A program made the translations under genes and the position numbers. A stretch of DNA of 64,000 bases, taken from assembly GCA_021324115.1 (NCBI GenBank), contig JAJPJS010000027.1:158590-222589 (forward strand). Direction: 5' to 3'. Source of the stretch: Nitrososphaerota archaeon. GTDB lineage: Archaea; Thermoproteota; Nitrososphaeria; Conexivisphaerales; DTJL01. This document shows positions 53,823-62,215 of this stretch, piece by piece; within the stretch, counting starts at the first letter, position 1; each line of letters starts with the position of its first letter. The notes under the pieces were generated by a model, which did not search any database, was not told where the DNA came from, and saw only the letters and a list, made by a program, of their open reading frames with translations.

Positions 53823-54152
53823 TTCCCGAGACCTACCACCTGAGAAAACAATCAGATGCCGAGAGGGCACTGTTTGCTCAAGCCCTCTTTGAGTTGATTG
53901 TCTGCCTGATTTTGCACAACGAGAATTTGATGGTAGGCATTCAAACCGTTACTCATGCCTGTCTTCGGGGGGAAAAGAATGCATCCGGGGGCGTATTGTG
54001 CAGCCTCTGGGCACGTCCTCTTTCTCTTGATCCAAGGCATGAGGGATTGAGCACGCCCAGTAAATGATTCACATTGAGCGAATTGAGAAAGACAATCCGC
54101 TCAATAGGACCTTGAGTTAACAGGGTCTTCAGACTCTAAAAAGCTGCTGATG
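53823..54152. other. 330-bp region after the ATPase
   Basis: Short frames (for example 53819-54067 plus) show no recognisable domain. Likely non-coding. Confidence 0.4.
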
Positions 54153-55448
54153 TCACTTGGCCCCCGAAACCTGAAAGCGAAGTTCCTTGGCCAGTCTTTT
54201 GGCGATGCCTGTGTAATCCCCTATGAGGTCCATGTATTCGTGGGGCCTAGAAAACCTGCCTGACTCAACCTCTCTCTTTATCTTCTCATAACCATTTTCA
54301 TCCTTCCTCAGCCTCATGAGAAGTTGAACAGGCTCTGCGAATATTTCTTCATGCTGTCTTACCTCATCTACCATCGCCTTCCTTTCTATTTTCATTGCAT
54401 CGAGCGCGATTTGTACCCTTTTGCATGCTATGAGCGAGTGCGCGAGAGCTACAACTATGTTCCTTCTTATTGGACTATCAGAAAGGTCCCTCTGGAGTCT
54501 GCTCAGCTGAAACCTGTAGGTCATGAATAAAAGAAGCGAGTTGGCGATTTCCGCCTGTCCTTCTGCATCTTCGAGGTCGACAGGGTTTTCTTTCTGTGGC
54601 ATGGTGGAGCTGCTCACCTTTCCAGGTCTAACAAAGGATAACAGACCCAGGGTTTGGTAAATCCAAAGGTCTCTCGTCAGCCCGATTATCAACTGGTTTA
54701 TGCAGGTCAAAATATGTAGAATGTCTGACAACCTTTCGGCTGGCACGATCTGTGTTGTGTACTCTACAAAATCCAAACCGTAGGAGTTTACGAACTCTTT
54801 CAGCAGCTTCGGCCAGTCCAAATCACCTTTTATGAGGTAAAATGAAGCGTATGTCCCGACGGCGCCGGAAACCTTTGCAGACGGCTCAGTGGTTTTCAGA
54901 GCCTCCAGCCTTTCGTACAACCTGTAAGCAAACACCGCGATCTCCTTTCCGAAGGTTGTTGGAACCGCAGGCCTTCCGTGAGTCCTGGCGATCATTACAG
55001 TACCGGCTTCCCTTCTGGAGATATCGGCTAGTCTCTCCAGCAGTCGCTCGTACGAGGGTATCATCACCTTACCAAGAGCGTTCTTCAACATCGTACCGAA
55101 TGCTATAGAGTTGACATCTTCACTTGTCAACCCCAGGTGTACATATGGTATCAAGGAGGATACATTCCCTCCTCTTCTTGAAAGTACGTCCCTTATGCAA
55201 ACCTCCACCGCCTTCACGTCATGTCCCAACCGCTTCTCCTTTTTCTTGAACTCTTCGTACGAAACAGAGACGTAAGGCAAATCTGTTTTGGGGGCAACTC
55301 CTACCCTTTGAAGGAGCTCAAGGTAGCGCATTTCTACGTCGACCCTCTCCTTCAGAAGTCTCCTCTCCGAGAAATATCGTGCCAGTTCCGAACATTCCGC
55401 ATAGTACCTGTCGTCGAGGGGGGAAACGTAACTTCTTCTATCTTTCAA
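54153..55448 (-). CDS. purB: adenylosuccinate lyase
   Basis: A 431-residue fumarase/aspartase-superfamily enzyme that cleaves adenylosuccinate to AMP and SAICAR to AICAR. SYVSPLDDRYY is the family start; HLGLTSEDVNSIA, IARTHGRPAVPTTFGKEIAVFAYR and the signature loop SSTMPQKENPVDLED (about 284-298, catalytic Ser loop) are present. Last gene of the operon guaB-purA-purB; its ATG overlaps purA by 11 bp. Confidence 0.92.
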   Translation of the reverse strand: MKDRRSYVSPLDDRYYAECSELARYFSERRLLKERVDVEMRYLELLQRVGVAPKTDLPYVSVSYEEFKKKEKRLGHDVKAVEVCIRDVLSRRGGNVSSLIPYVHLGLTSEDVNSIAFGTMLKNALGKVMIPSYERLLERLADISRREAGTVMIARTHGRPAVPTTFGKEIAVFAYRLYERLEALKTTEPSAKVSGAVGTYASFYLIKGDLDWPKLLKEFVNSYGLDFVEYTTQIVPAERLSDILHILTCINQLIIGLTRDLWIYQTLGLLSFVRPGKVSSSTMPQKENPVDLEDAEGQAEIANSLLLFMTYRFQLSRLQRDLSDSPIRRNIVVALAHSLIACKRVQIALDAMKIERKAMVDEVRQHEEIFAEPVQLLMRLRKDENGYEKIKREVESGRFSRPHEYMDLIGDYTGIAKRLAKELRFQVSGAK

Positions 55449-56652
55449 ATGTCATCGACCTGTCTTCACCATACGAAACCAGCTTTACTTCAACTCTGAG
55501 TTTTTCTTCAATATGATCAATCAGCTCCTGAACCGAGCCAGGGATACCATTCGCACCAAGCCGACCCTTGATAGACCAGCCATCGGAGTAGACCGGCTTT
55601 ACTCTATCCATCTCCATGAGACATCTGGAGAAATCCTCCGTTTCTTCCCCATCCACGGAGTACGCCTCACATACCTTGAATTCCTTTAACCTCGCGAGCA
55701 CATCAAGTTTGGTAAGCGAAAGCTTCCTGGCGCCATTCATCCTTACAGCGTACTTGAGGGAAACAAGGTCGAGCCATCCTATTCTTCTCGGCCTGCCAGT
55801 CGTTGACCCATACTCCTTGCCTTCAATTCTTATCCTTTGCGCGCCTGCTTCATCCATCTCTGTAGGGAAGGGGCCAGACCCGACCCTCGTTGTGTAACAC
55901 TTCGCTACACCCATCACATCACCCACCCTGCTGGGGGGCACACCCACGGATTCAGGAACATAATTGGAAAGGGTTCCTGAAGATGTGACGAAAGGGTAAG
56001 TCCCGTGTAGCAGGTCAAGAAGGGTGCCCTGAGAACCCTCGAACATCACCGCGCCATTTCTATCATTGATTTCGTTGACAAGGTCTGAAACATTCCCGGT
56101 CAATTCCTCCAGCAACATCTTTGATTTCTTTCTCCAGCCCTCCATGTCCGGAACCTCTGGTAGGAAATTCTTGTAAAAGTCTCGAATGGTTGTCATGTCA
56201 TAAGAATCCGAAACAAGGTCTCCGACCCTTGGCGAAAGCCTGAGTGCACGCAGGGCGTACGCGGGCCCGACACCCCTCCTCGTCGTTCCGAGAGCCGAGG
56301 AACCCCTGAAATCCTCCAGCGTCGCATCCATCATCTTCTCAAGTGGGGATACAGTTGTGGCCCTGAAATCCACTACAGTCCTGGTTCGGAGTGATTTGAC
56401 CAGAGACAGTTCTTCAGACAGGACTTCTGGGTCGACCGCGACCCCGGCAGCAATTAGCAACTTCTTTGACTTCAGCGCGGCCGAAGGCAGAATGTGGAAG
56501 ACGTGTCTGGAACCGTTTACAACCACGGTATGGCCTGCGTTGCTTCCACCGTTAAACCTGACAACGGATTCGAACCCATCGGCAAGATAATCTACGACCT
56601 TTCCCTTACCTTCATCCCCCCACTGCAGTCCAACTATGCAAAGGTTGTCCAA
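55438..56652 (-). CDS. purA: adenylosuccinate synthetase
   Basis: A 404-residue GTP-dependent enzyme joining IMP and aspartate. GLQWGDEGKGKVVDYLA holds the P-loop and catalytic D13; FNGGSNAGHTV holds H41; FEGSQGTLLDLLHGTYPFVTSSGT, TTRVGSGPFPTE and STTGRPRRIGWLD are further conserved blocks. Start is a TTG at 56652, two bases after the guaB stop, and its end overlaps purB. With purB it makes AMP from IMP. Confidence 0.92.
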   Translation of the reverse strand: MDNLCIVGLQWGDEGKGKVVDYLADGFESVVRFNGGSNAGHTVVVNGSRHVFHILPSAALKSKKLLIAAGVAVDPEVLSEELSLVKSLRTRTVVDFRATTVSPLEKMMDATLEDFRGSSALGTTRRGVGPAYALRALRLSPRVGDLVSDSYDMTTIRDFYKNFLPEVPDMEGWRKKSKMLLEELTGNVSDLVNEINDRNGAVMFEGSQGTLLDLLHGTYPFVTSSGTLSNYVPESVGVPPSRVGDVMGVAKCYTTRVGSGPFPTEMDEAGAQRIRIEGKEYGSTTGRPRRIGWLDLVSLKYAVRMNGARKLSLTKLDVLARLKEFKVCEAYSVDGEETEDFSRCLMEMDRVKPVYSDGWSIKGRLGANGIPGSVQELIDHIEEKLRVEVKLVSYGEDRSMTFER

Positions 56653-56654
56653 AT

Positions 56655-58121
56655 TTACACCATTCTCTCAATATCGTGAGGGAGACTCTCTCTGTATCCG
56701 GCCTCTGTAATCTGGATGAATTCTGCTTTGCTCCACAACTCTTTGAGGTTGTAAGCCCCACAGTATCTCATTCCTGTCCTGATCCCACCGAGAATCTGTT
56801 TGACTACATCGTCGGCGCTTCCTCTGTAAGGTATGAAGCCTTCTACCCCCTCGGGGACTACTTCCTGTGCAACATCATTTACGAGAGATTCTATTTTATA
56901 ATTGGTTTTCTCCGATTCCTTTACTCTGCGTTCTATGTTGGCGGTCAGAGACGCCATTCCTCTCGTAAGTTTGTACTTCTTTCCCTCTCTGAACACAACC
57001 GCCCCCGGGCTTTCGTCTGTTCCTGCAAAGAGGCTGCCAACCATTATCGTGGACGCACCGGCGGCCAGGGCCTTGGTCGCATCGCCGGGGTTCCTTATTC
57101 CACCATCTGCTATGACCGGAATGCCGTAGTCGTGCGCAACAGAAGCACAATCCTGTATCGCGGTCAGCTGAGGAACACCAACACCGGCTACGATTCTGGT
57201 GATGCAGATGCTCCCCGAGCCCACGCCCACCTTTACCGCATCAGCGCCTGCCTGAATGAGGCTCTTAGTTCCATTGGCGGTGGCCACATTACCTGCAACC
57301 ACCTCCGCGCCGAATTCCTTCTTGATCTTTCTCACTGCCTCAACTGCGTAAACAGAATCACCGTGCGCCACGTCTACCACGATGGCATCGGCTTCGCTTT
57401 CAAGGAGCCTCTTTGTTCTGATTATGTAGTCCCCCTTGACACCCACCGACCCTGCCACCAGCAGCCTCCCCTTCCTGTCCTTCGCAGCCCTGGGAAACTG
57501 TAATCTCTTTTCAACATCCTTGGCCGTTATGAGGCCCGCCAGCACCCCATTCTTCCTGACTAGTGGAAGTTTTTCCACCTTCGATTTCTTGAGTATCCGC
57601 TCGGCTTCGTCGGGACTGACATCTGGCAGAGCGGTGACAAGCTCCTTAACAGGGGTCATTACTGCGGACAATTTTGTTTTTGGATCTTCGAAGATGACAT
57701 CCCTCCTGCTTACGAGCCCAAGCACCCTCCTTTTGCTGTCCACAACGATTATACCCCCAATTTTGTGTTCATTCATTAAATTCTTTGCTTCCACGACTTT
57801 GCTGTCGGGGGGCAAGGTGATCGGATCCTCTATCCGTATTCCACTCCACCTCTTTACCTTCTGGACCTCTGCCGCTTCTTCCTCGACTGGCATGAACCTA
57901 TGAACAACTCCGATACCACCCTCTCTTGCAATCGCTGTCGCCATTTCTGATTCTGTAACGGTGTCCATATTCGCGCTTACGACCGGGATATTCAGGTGAA
58001 TGTTCATTGAAAACGAGGTCTCTAAACTTACATCCTTACGCGACCTTATATTCGAAAAACGCGGGAGGAGAAGAACATCGTCGAATGTCAATCCCAAGCG
58101 AGGTCTAGAATATCTCCTCAC
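56655..58121 (-). CDS. guaB: IMP dehydrogenase
   Basis: A 488-residue NAD-dependent enzyme making XMP from [29 protein letters not shown] begins the barrel; two CBS domains occupy residues about 95-205; the catalytic Cys is C306 in [32 protein letters not shown] and [12 protein letters not shown] follow. The frame extends to GTG 58193, but the box A at 58146-58153 lies about 28 nt upstream of GTG 58121, which gives a normal N-terminus ([15 protein letters not shown]). Leads the purine operon, setting the branch from IMP to both GMP and AMP. Confidence 0.92.
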   Translation of the reverse strand: MRRYSRPRLGLTFDDVLLLPRFSNIRSRKDVSLETSFSMNIHLNIPVVSANMDTVTESEMATAIAREGGIGVVHRFMPVEEEAAEVQKVKRWSGIRIEDPITLPPDSKVVEAKNLMNEHKIGGIIVVDSKRRVLGLVSRRDVIFEDPKTKLSAVMTPVKELVTALPDVSPDEAERILKKSKVEKLPLVRKNGVLAGLITAKDVEKRLQFPRAAKDRKGRLLVAGSVGVKGDYIIRTKRLLESEADAIVVDVAHGDSVYAVEAVRKIKKEFGAEVVAGNVATANGTKSLIQAGADAVKVGVGSGSICITRIVAGVGVPQLTAIQDCASVAHDYGIPVIADGGIRNPGDATKALAAGASTIMVGSLFAGTDESPGAVVFREGKKYKLTRGMASLTANIERRVKESEKTNYKIESLVNDVAQEVVPEGVEGFIPYRGSADDVVKQILGGIRTGMRYCGAYNLKELWSKAEFIQITEAGYRESLPHDIERMV

Positions 58122-58145
58122 TTGACCTACGGTCGAAGTTTGGGG

Positions 58146-58153
58146 TAATAAAT
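58146..58153 (-). promoter_or_regulatory. box A of the guaB-purA-purB operon
   Basis: Minus-strand atttatta, about 25-32 nt upstream of GTG 58121; indicates a leaderless GTG start. Confidence 0.45.
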
Positions 58154-58269
58154 GTTTAATTCGATCAAGTCTGTTGAATGTTCTTGCAACCACTCAAGAA
58201 TTTTTTTAGTGAAAGTGTCGCGTATTTAACTTAAGCCCTCTTTGATATGTTGATCTATCTGATCTCGCT

Positions 58270-58940
58270 CAACGAGAAACACTGACGCGACGCATCCAAT
58301 CACTTATGATTCTAATCAAAAGGAGAAGGACGCATCCCGAGGCCGTACTGTACGGCCTGTACCTGTAACTGTCTGGGCCTGAGTTTGAGGCATATGGCAC
58401 ATGCCTCCAATAGACCCGTTTGTGAGAAGAAGTCATGTAGCCGTGTGTAAGTGGATACAGCTGTTCGGTAAGAGAATAATATTCCACAAATGCAGGGCTA
58501 CGACATTTCTTGTGAATGGGACGTACGTCAGAGTAGGTACAAACGAGGCATGGGTGTGGGTTGCCGTAGAGCCCATCCACGGACGTATTCGAGAGGTGTA
58601 CCTGTCAAGGTTCGGGAACATCATGGTTGCAGAGTTCTTTCTGGATAGACTTGTCGGATGTACCGAAGGTATGTGTTGTACACATAGGAAGGTATAGTTT
58701 GGTATCTGGATGCATGTAATAATTCCCTCGGGCTGGAACACAGGATATATTCTTTCCTATGAGAAGAGCTTGACAGAAAGGGTAAACCAGTACCTGAAAA
58801 AAGGACGGAAGCTTTCGACGGCAACTATCCCTGCAGGAAGCATGGATGTAGACCGTCCAATGTCTGGAGGTGGCTGTACGTATTCTGTTTCATGTACAAC
58901 TAGAATAGGGATAGAATTAGGTTCAATGGACTACTAAACC
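58270..58940 (+). pseudogene. broken DDE transposase (IS6/IS240-like)
   Basis: Pieces of one transposase are spread over different plus-strand frames. Near 58325-58425: HPEAVLYGLYL and LSLRHMAHA. In 58401-58697: PFVRRSHVAVCKWIQLFG, then TTFLVNGTYVRVGTNEAWVWVAVEPIHGRIREVYLSRFGNIMVAEFFL, the region round the first catalytic carboxylate (here N in place of the expected D). Near 58758-58800: EKSLTERVNQYLKK, like the segment around the final Glu. Several frameshifts and stops make it dead. Terminal repeats could not be found by eye. Confidence 0.6.
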
Positions 58941-59057
58941 CGATGGAGATGGTCGCTTAAGTTAATGGAGCCCCTGCACGCATCATAAAACATTTAAGAT
59001 ACTGAGATTTACTGAACGTCGTTATTAAGGAGAAAAAGATAGACTTGGGTTGAGAAG

Positions 59058-59540
59058 ATGACACTATCTACTGCGTCACCTAGTGCGGGCCTCCCCCAGC
59101 AGTCGGTTGCCGACTACCTAGTCACCTCAATAAAGCCGAACATAGAGCGAATCAAGACCAAAATTGCGGGAATGAAATTCGAGCAGCGAGCCTACAATTT
59201 ATTCTCTTACAAGGACGAGGAGCTGTCAGACATATCGAAATATGTGAAGCAAGAACGGGCCAGTTTGGTATCTTCGCTCCCGCATATTCCAAGATGGTTC
59301 AGCGTCGAGGAGTACGCCGCTTCTTATGCAAAACTCGTTGACGATCTGATGCAGTCAGACCCCCAATTGAGGAAGGCCTTGGGCACGATAAGGAAAAAGA
59401 ATGACCTTGCGGATTCGGAGGTCGCGGAAAGCATTTCCGAAGCCTTCGAGATACTGGTGCAGAAGGCGATGGACATCTACCGGGCCAATGCCGAGCTGCA
59501 AGTCTACCTTATGCTTCAGTCCCGTGTACCCAACAATTAA
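59058..59540 (+). CDS. helical protein, gene 1 of a three-gene cassette
   Basis: A 160-residue, soluble, almost fully helical protein (IERIKTKIAGMKFEQRAYNLFSYKDEELSDISKYVKQE; AESISEAFEILVQKAMDIYRANAELQVYLMLQ). No family recognised. It is followed after 6 bp by gene 2 and then by a PIN-like nuclease gene, so it could be an antitoxin-like or scaffold component. An A/T element gttattaag (about 59018-59026) lies upstream. Coding quality is good: no rare composition and a sensible N-terminus. Confidence 0.65.
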   Translation: MTLSTASPSAGLPQQSVADYLVTSIKPNIERIKTKIAGMKFEQRAYNLFSYKDEELSDISKYVKQERASLVSSLPHIPRWFSVEEYAASYAKLVDDLMQSDPQLRKALGTIRKKNDLADSEVAESISEAFEILVQKAMDIYRANAELQVYLMLQSRVPNN

Positions 59541-59546
59541 TTCTTC

Positions 59547-60011
59547 TTGGTGGACGAGGCTCGCAGAGCGTCTATTTTAGAGATGGCGATCCTGATGTTC
59601 AAGAGCAAGAGGTTAGAGAGCGAGCTGCGATTGGTCTATAAGCGTAGCTTCAATCTGTTTCGTCAAAGAGCAGAGACATTTCGAAACGAAATGAGCCCCC
59701 TGATTGTGGCCGGCAGGGTGGTTTCGGACCTTGTATCTAGGAGCACGCTCTACCTCGACATTTGCAACTCAACGTCAATGAAGGAGATGTGGAAATTGAA
59801 ACCTTATACGATGGAAAACGTTGACAAAAAGTACTTCGATGGATTGATGGCCGATTTGAGACTTCAGATGCGACGGTTGAACGAAGAGATAGTCGCCGCA
59901 CAGGAAGCCACAACTTTGACTTACAAAAACCTTCGTCCTTACAGGGTTTTCGCTCTCTCGCCTGAGACCGAGGATTTCCAGCAAGCTATTGCGCTGACAG
60001 TATTCGAGTAA
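59547..60011 (+). CDS. helical protein, gene 2 of a three-gene cassette
   Basis: A 154-residue basic helical protein (ARRASILEMAILMFKSKRLESELRLVYKRSFNLFRQRAETFRNEM; DLRLQMRRLNEEIVAAQEA is a likely coiled coil). No family recognised. Start is TTG 59547 or GTG 59550. Only 6 bp from gene 1 and 4 bp from gene 3, so the three are one transcription unit. Confidence 0.65.
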   Translation: MVDEARRASILEMAILMFKSKRLESELRLVYKRSFNLFRQRAETFRNEMSPLIVAGRVVSDLVSRSTLYLDICNSTSMKEMWKLKPYTMENVDKKYFDGLMADLRLQMRRLNEEIVAAQEATTLTYKNLRPYRVFALSPETEDFQQAIALTVFE

Positions 60012-60015
60012 AAGA

Positions 60016-60774
60016 GTGATTGGTTTGGACACCGAGGTAATCCTTGATTCCTCGGTGGTGTTGGCGAAAGCTTTCGGAAATTTCCGGTACTCATTCAAGG
60101 TGAAGAAGCTCTTCGGCGACCTTAACACCAAACACCTGAATTACAAGGTTACTCCCACGATAATTTACGAGTGTACTACGAGATTCGAGCAGGTCAGAAC
60201 TTTCGTCAATAGACATTTTATTCATTTGTATGAGACTCTCAAAAAGAGCGAGAGCTCGAGCACGGGCGGCTCTCAGGATACCCCGCTAAGAAAGAGCGAC
60301 TACCAGAAGGTGATGAACTACTTCTGGGCTGCGTCAAGCGATAAATCATTGAAGGATACCGAGAAAGAAAGGTTGCAGCATATAGAGACGATACTCGTCA
60401 ACAGAATGGACACGGAGTTCGCCAAGCCGGAATCGCCCTCGATAGGCGGGCTGTTGGTGCCGCTCTTGGCAGAAATAAACACCATGTTCGGCAACATCAA
60501 AATCGAACTTGACAACATTCTGTCACGCAGCACGAACCTGGACGCAGATCAAAGTGATCTGGAAAAGCTGGCCTTAGAAATCCCGAGCCTCAAGAACAAA
60601 AACGACCTTAAAATTTTGGCTGAAATCAAGGCCTATTGTGATGTCAATTCAAATAGGGCCATTTGGGCAACCCTCGACTACAGAGAACTCATTGCCAACA
60701 GCAACCTAATAGCTGCGGTTACTGGCACGAGGTGCTGTGATCCTTTGTATGCTTTGTATAATTTGACTCAATAG
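60016..60774 (+). CDS. PIN-like nuclease with internal insertion, gene 3 of the cassette
   Basis: A 252-residue protein whose two ends combine to a PIN-type fold: TEVILDSSVVLAKAF with D11, VTPTIIYECTTRF with E52, then NDLKILAEIKAYC with D197 and AIWATLDYREL with D221, followed by VTGTRCCDPLYAL. The four acidic residues match the metal-binding set of PIN RNases. Between them is an unusual insertion of roughly 100-120 residues that is polar and helical. PIN proteins of this size are often toxins or RNA-processing enzymes. Start GTG 60016 or TTG 60025. Assignment rests on motif reading only. Confidence 0.6.
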   Translation: MIGLDTEVILDSSVVLAKAFGNFRYSFKVKKLFGDLNTKHLNYKVTPTIIYECTTRFEQVRTFVNRHFIHLYETLKKSESSSTGGSQDTPLRKSDYQKVMNYFWAASSDKSLKDTEKERLQHIETILVNRMDTEFAKPESPSIGGLLVPLLAEINTMFGNIKIELDNILSRSTNLDADQSDLEKLALEIPSLKNKNDLKILAEIKAYCDVNSNRAIWATLDYRELIANSNLIAAVTGTRCCDPLYALYNLTQ

Positions 60775-60947
60775 AGTCATCATGTAAGAAACTGATATTC
60801 TACTTCAATTGAAAAGGATTCGGCTTGTTCCCTGATCTACAAGTTTACTTTGAGTACTTGCCCTTTTGGTCAGGTCGCGGGGAGGCGGTGACGCGTAGGA
60901 GGCGTCTCATATTATCAACTTAATGTCGTTCGCCCTTAGGGGGAGTG
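60775..60947. other. non-coding stretch after the cassette
   Basis: No gene seen. A G-rich segment (cgcggggaggcggtgacgcg, about 60877-60896) is compositionally unlike its surroundings. Confidence 0.35.
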
Positions 60948-61052
60948 CTATTCACGAACCGGCGCCGAATCAGTCTGGAACACCTTGCTCAACTTGATCG
61001 CCTCAAACATACGTTTGACATTGGTCATAGCTCCACTCAAAACCATGCTCAT
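60948..61052 (-). pseudogene. possible STAS-domain C-terminal fragment
   Basis: A 34-residue frame ending VLSGAMTNVKRMFEAIKLSKVFQTD, similar to the end of STAS domains (x-x-V-x-x-x-L-x-x-x-x-L-x-K-V-F). An in-frame stop lies nine codons upstream and the rest of a STAS domain is not visible, so it is a relic if real. Confidence 0.25.
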
Positions 61053-61111
61053 CGAAACACCCTCATCAACTGGTTAGACGAAGTTTGATAGAAGCCCCTT
61101 AACTGCTTCAG

Positions 61112-61411
61112 TCACCAAATTGGTTCCTCTACCGAGTGATTAGAAAGAATACATAGTTCGGGTCTCCTATTTTTCTTCTCGCCCCAGAGGCCGATATCTT
61201 TTCCAGCTACAGCAACTTGGAAAGCGTGCTCCCAAACCGTCTCGAGAATCTCGTACGGCCTGGCCGTGTGTATCGCAATAGTTTCAATAACAGCTTCGAA
61301 TCCGACTTTCGACCCAGAGTAATCCAAATCGGCGAAAACAGCATTTTCAGTGATCTCCACTTTCAGAAGGCAGGCCCTTCGTACGTAGGCACGAAGTGAA
61401 TCCCTCGACAT
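61112..61411 (-). CDS. small protein of unknown function
   Basis: A 99-residue frame with ordinary protein composition (LLKVEITENAVFADLDYSGSKVGFEAVIETIAIHTARPYEILETVWEHAFQVAV). A TATA-like tatttaac on the minus strand (about 61429-61436) lies 18-25 nt upstream of ATG 61411, fitting a leaderless transcript. No family recognised. Confidence 0.45.
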   Translation of the reverse strand: MSRDSLRAYVRRACLLKVEITENAVFADLDYSGSKVGFEAVIETIAIHTARPYEILETVWEHAFQVAVAGKDIGLWGEKKNRRPELCILSNHSVEEPIW

Positions 61412-61449
61412 GATTCTTGTCTTGACCTGTTAAATACACATTTGCATCT

Positions 61450-62118
61450 TTGGAAAATCTGTTCCCCGATAGTATGGTCATATTGCTGTGTCTCCATGGA
61501 GCACTAATGGGAAAAGCTCTCGTACCCATGCAGGACAATGAGACACTGTGCGGCAGCCACTATCTTGTGCGACCTTTGGTGTTAGGGGTGAGATGTATGA
61601 CAGGCACGGATACTACTAGACGGATCTTGCACATCAACACAAGTTTGACAGCTTCTGTGCGAGTCCATGATATACGAATTTATCTGACTCATATTATTCC
61701 ATGGTACCCATCAGGTCAGTTGCATTATCAAACCATTGATAGCCACGTGTACCGTCTCTGCCCCGTCCTTCCCTCTCCTGATTCGGGAAACGACCAAGAC
61801 CCAAAGACGCCTACTAGCACCCCTTCGTGGACCTTCGCCAATGGCGCCGTACCAGAGTTTCGCCCCGGTATACTGATCATCGTGGTAGTCAGCGCCCTTA
61901 CCTATGTTTTAATCGGAAAGCGCTTCGCCAACCTCGGTACAGAAATTGCTCTAACAATTCTGTGGGAAAAATTGCGCTGTGCAAAAGTTATCATACGCAG
62001 AGGCCAGTGGACTCTAGAATTACCTTATCTCATACTAAACCCAGTTCTCAGAGCTATTTCCAGAAGAAATGTGATAAGCGTGAATTACAGTCCTCTTACT
62101 CTGTCAACACACATTTGA
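61450..62118 (+). pseudogene. remnant of a secreted protein with VPEF-TM-basic tail
   Basis: The frame is of poor quality at both ends, but around 61847-61925 it encodes NGAVPEFRPGILIIVVVSALTYVLIGKRF, a V-P-E-F motif, one hydrophobic helix and basic residues, as in archaeal C-terminal sorting/anchor signals. The intact surface protein at 62216 ends the same way. The upstream sequence lacks a signal peptide, and about 65 residues follow the tail, so this is likely a decayed copy. Confidence 0.35.
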
Positions 62119-62215
62119 AGCCTTCTAGAGGCTTAGTATAGATTTTTAATTCATTCTAATGTAAAAGTGATTCATAAAGCTTATTTGAAATGAGACTTCG
62201 GAAATAAAGGGTAAA

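Noticed and set aside
53819..54067. 82-codon plus-strand frame after the ATPase
   Set aside because: No domain recognisable; the opposite strand is equally open, so neither is favoured.
61701..61711. ATGGTACCCAT, near-copy of the ATPase operator half-site
   Set aside because: One G shorter than ATGGGTACCCAT, single, and not next to a gene start; probably chance.
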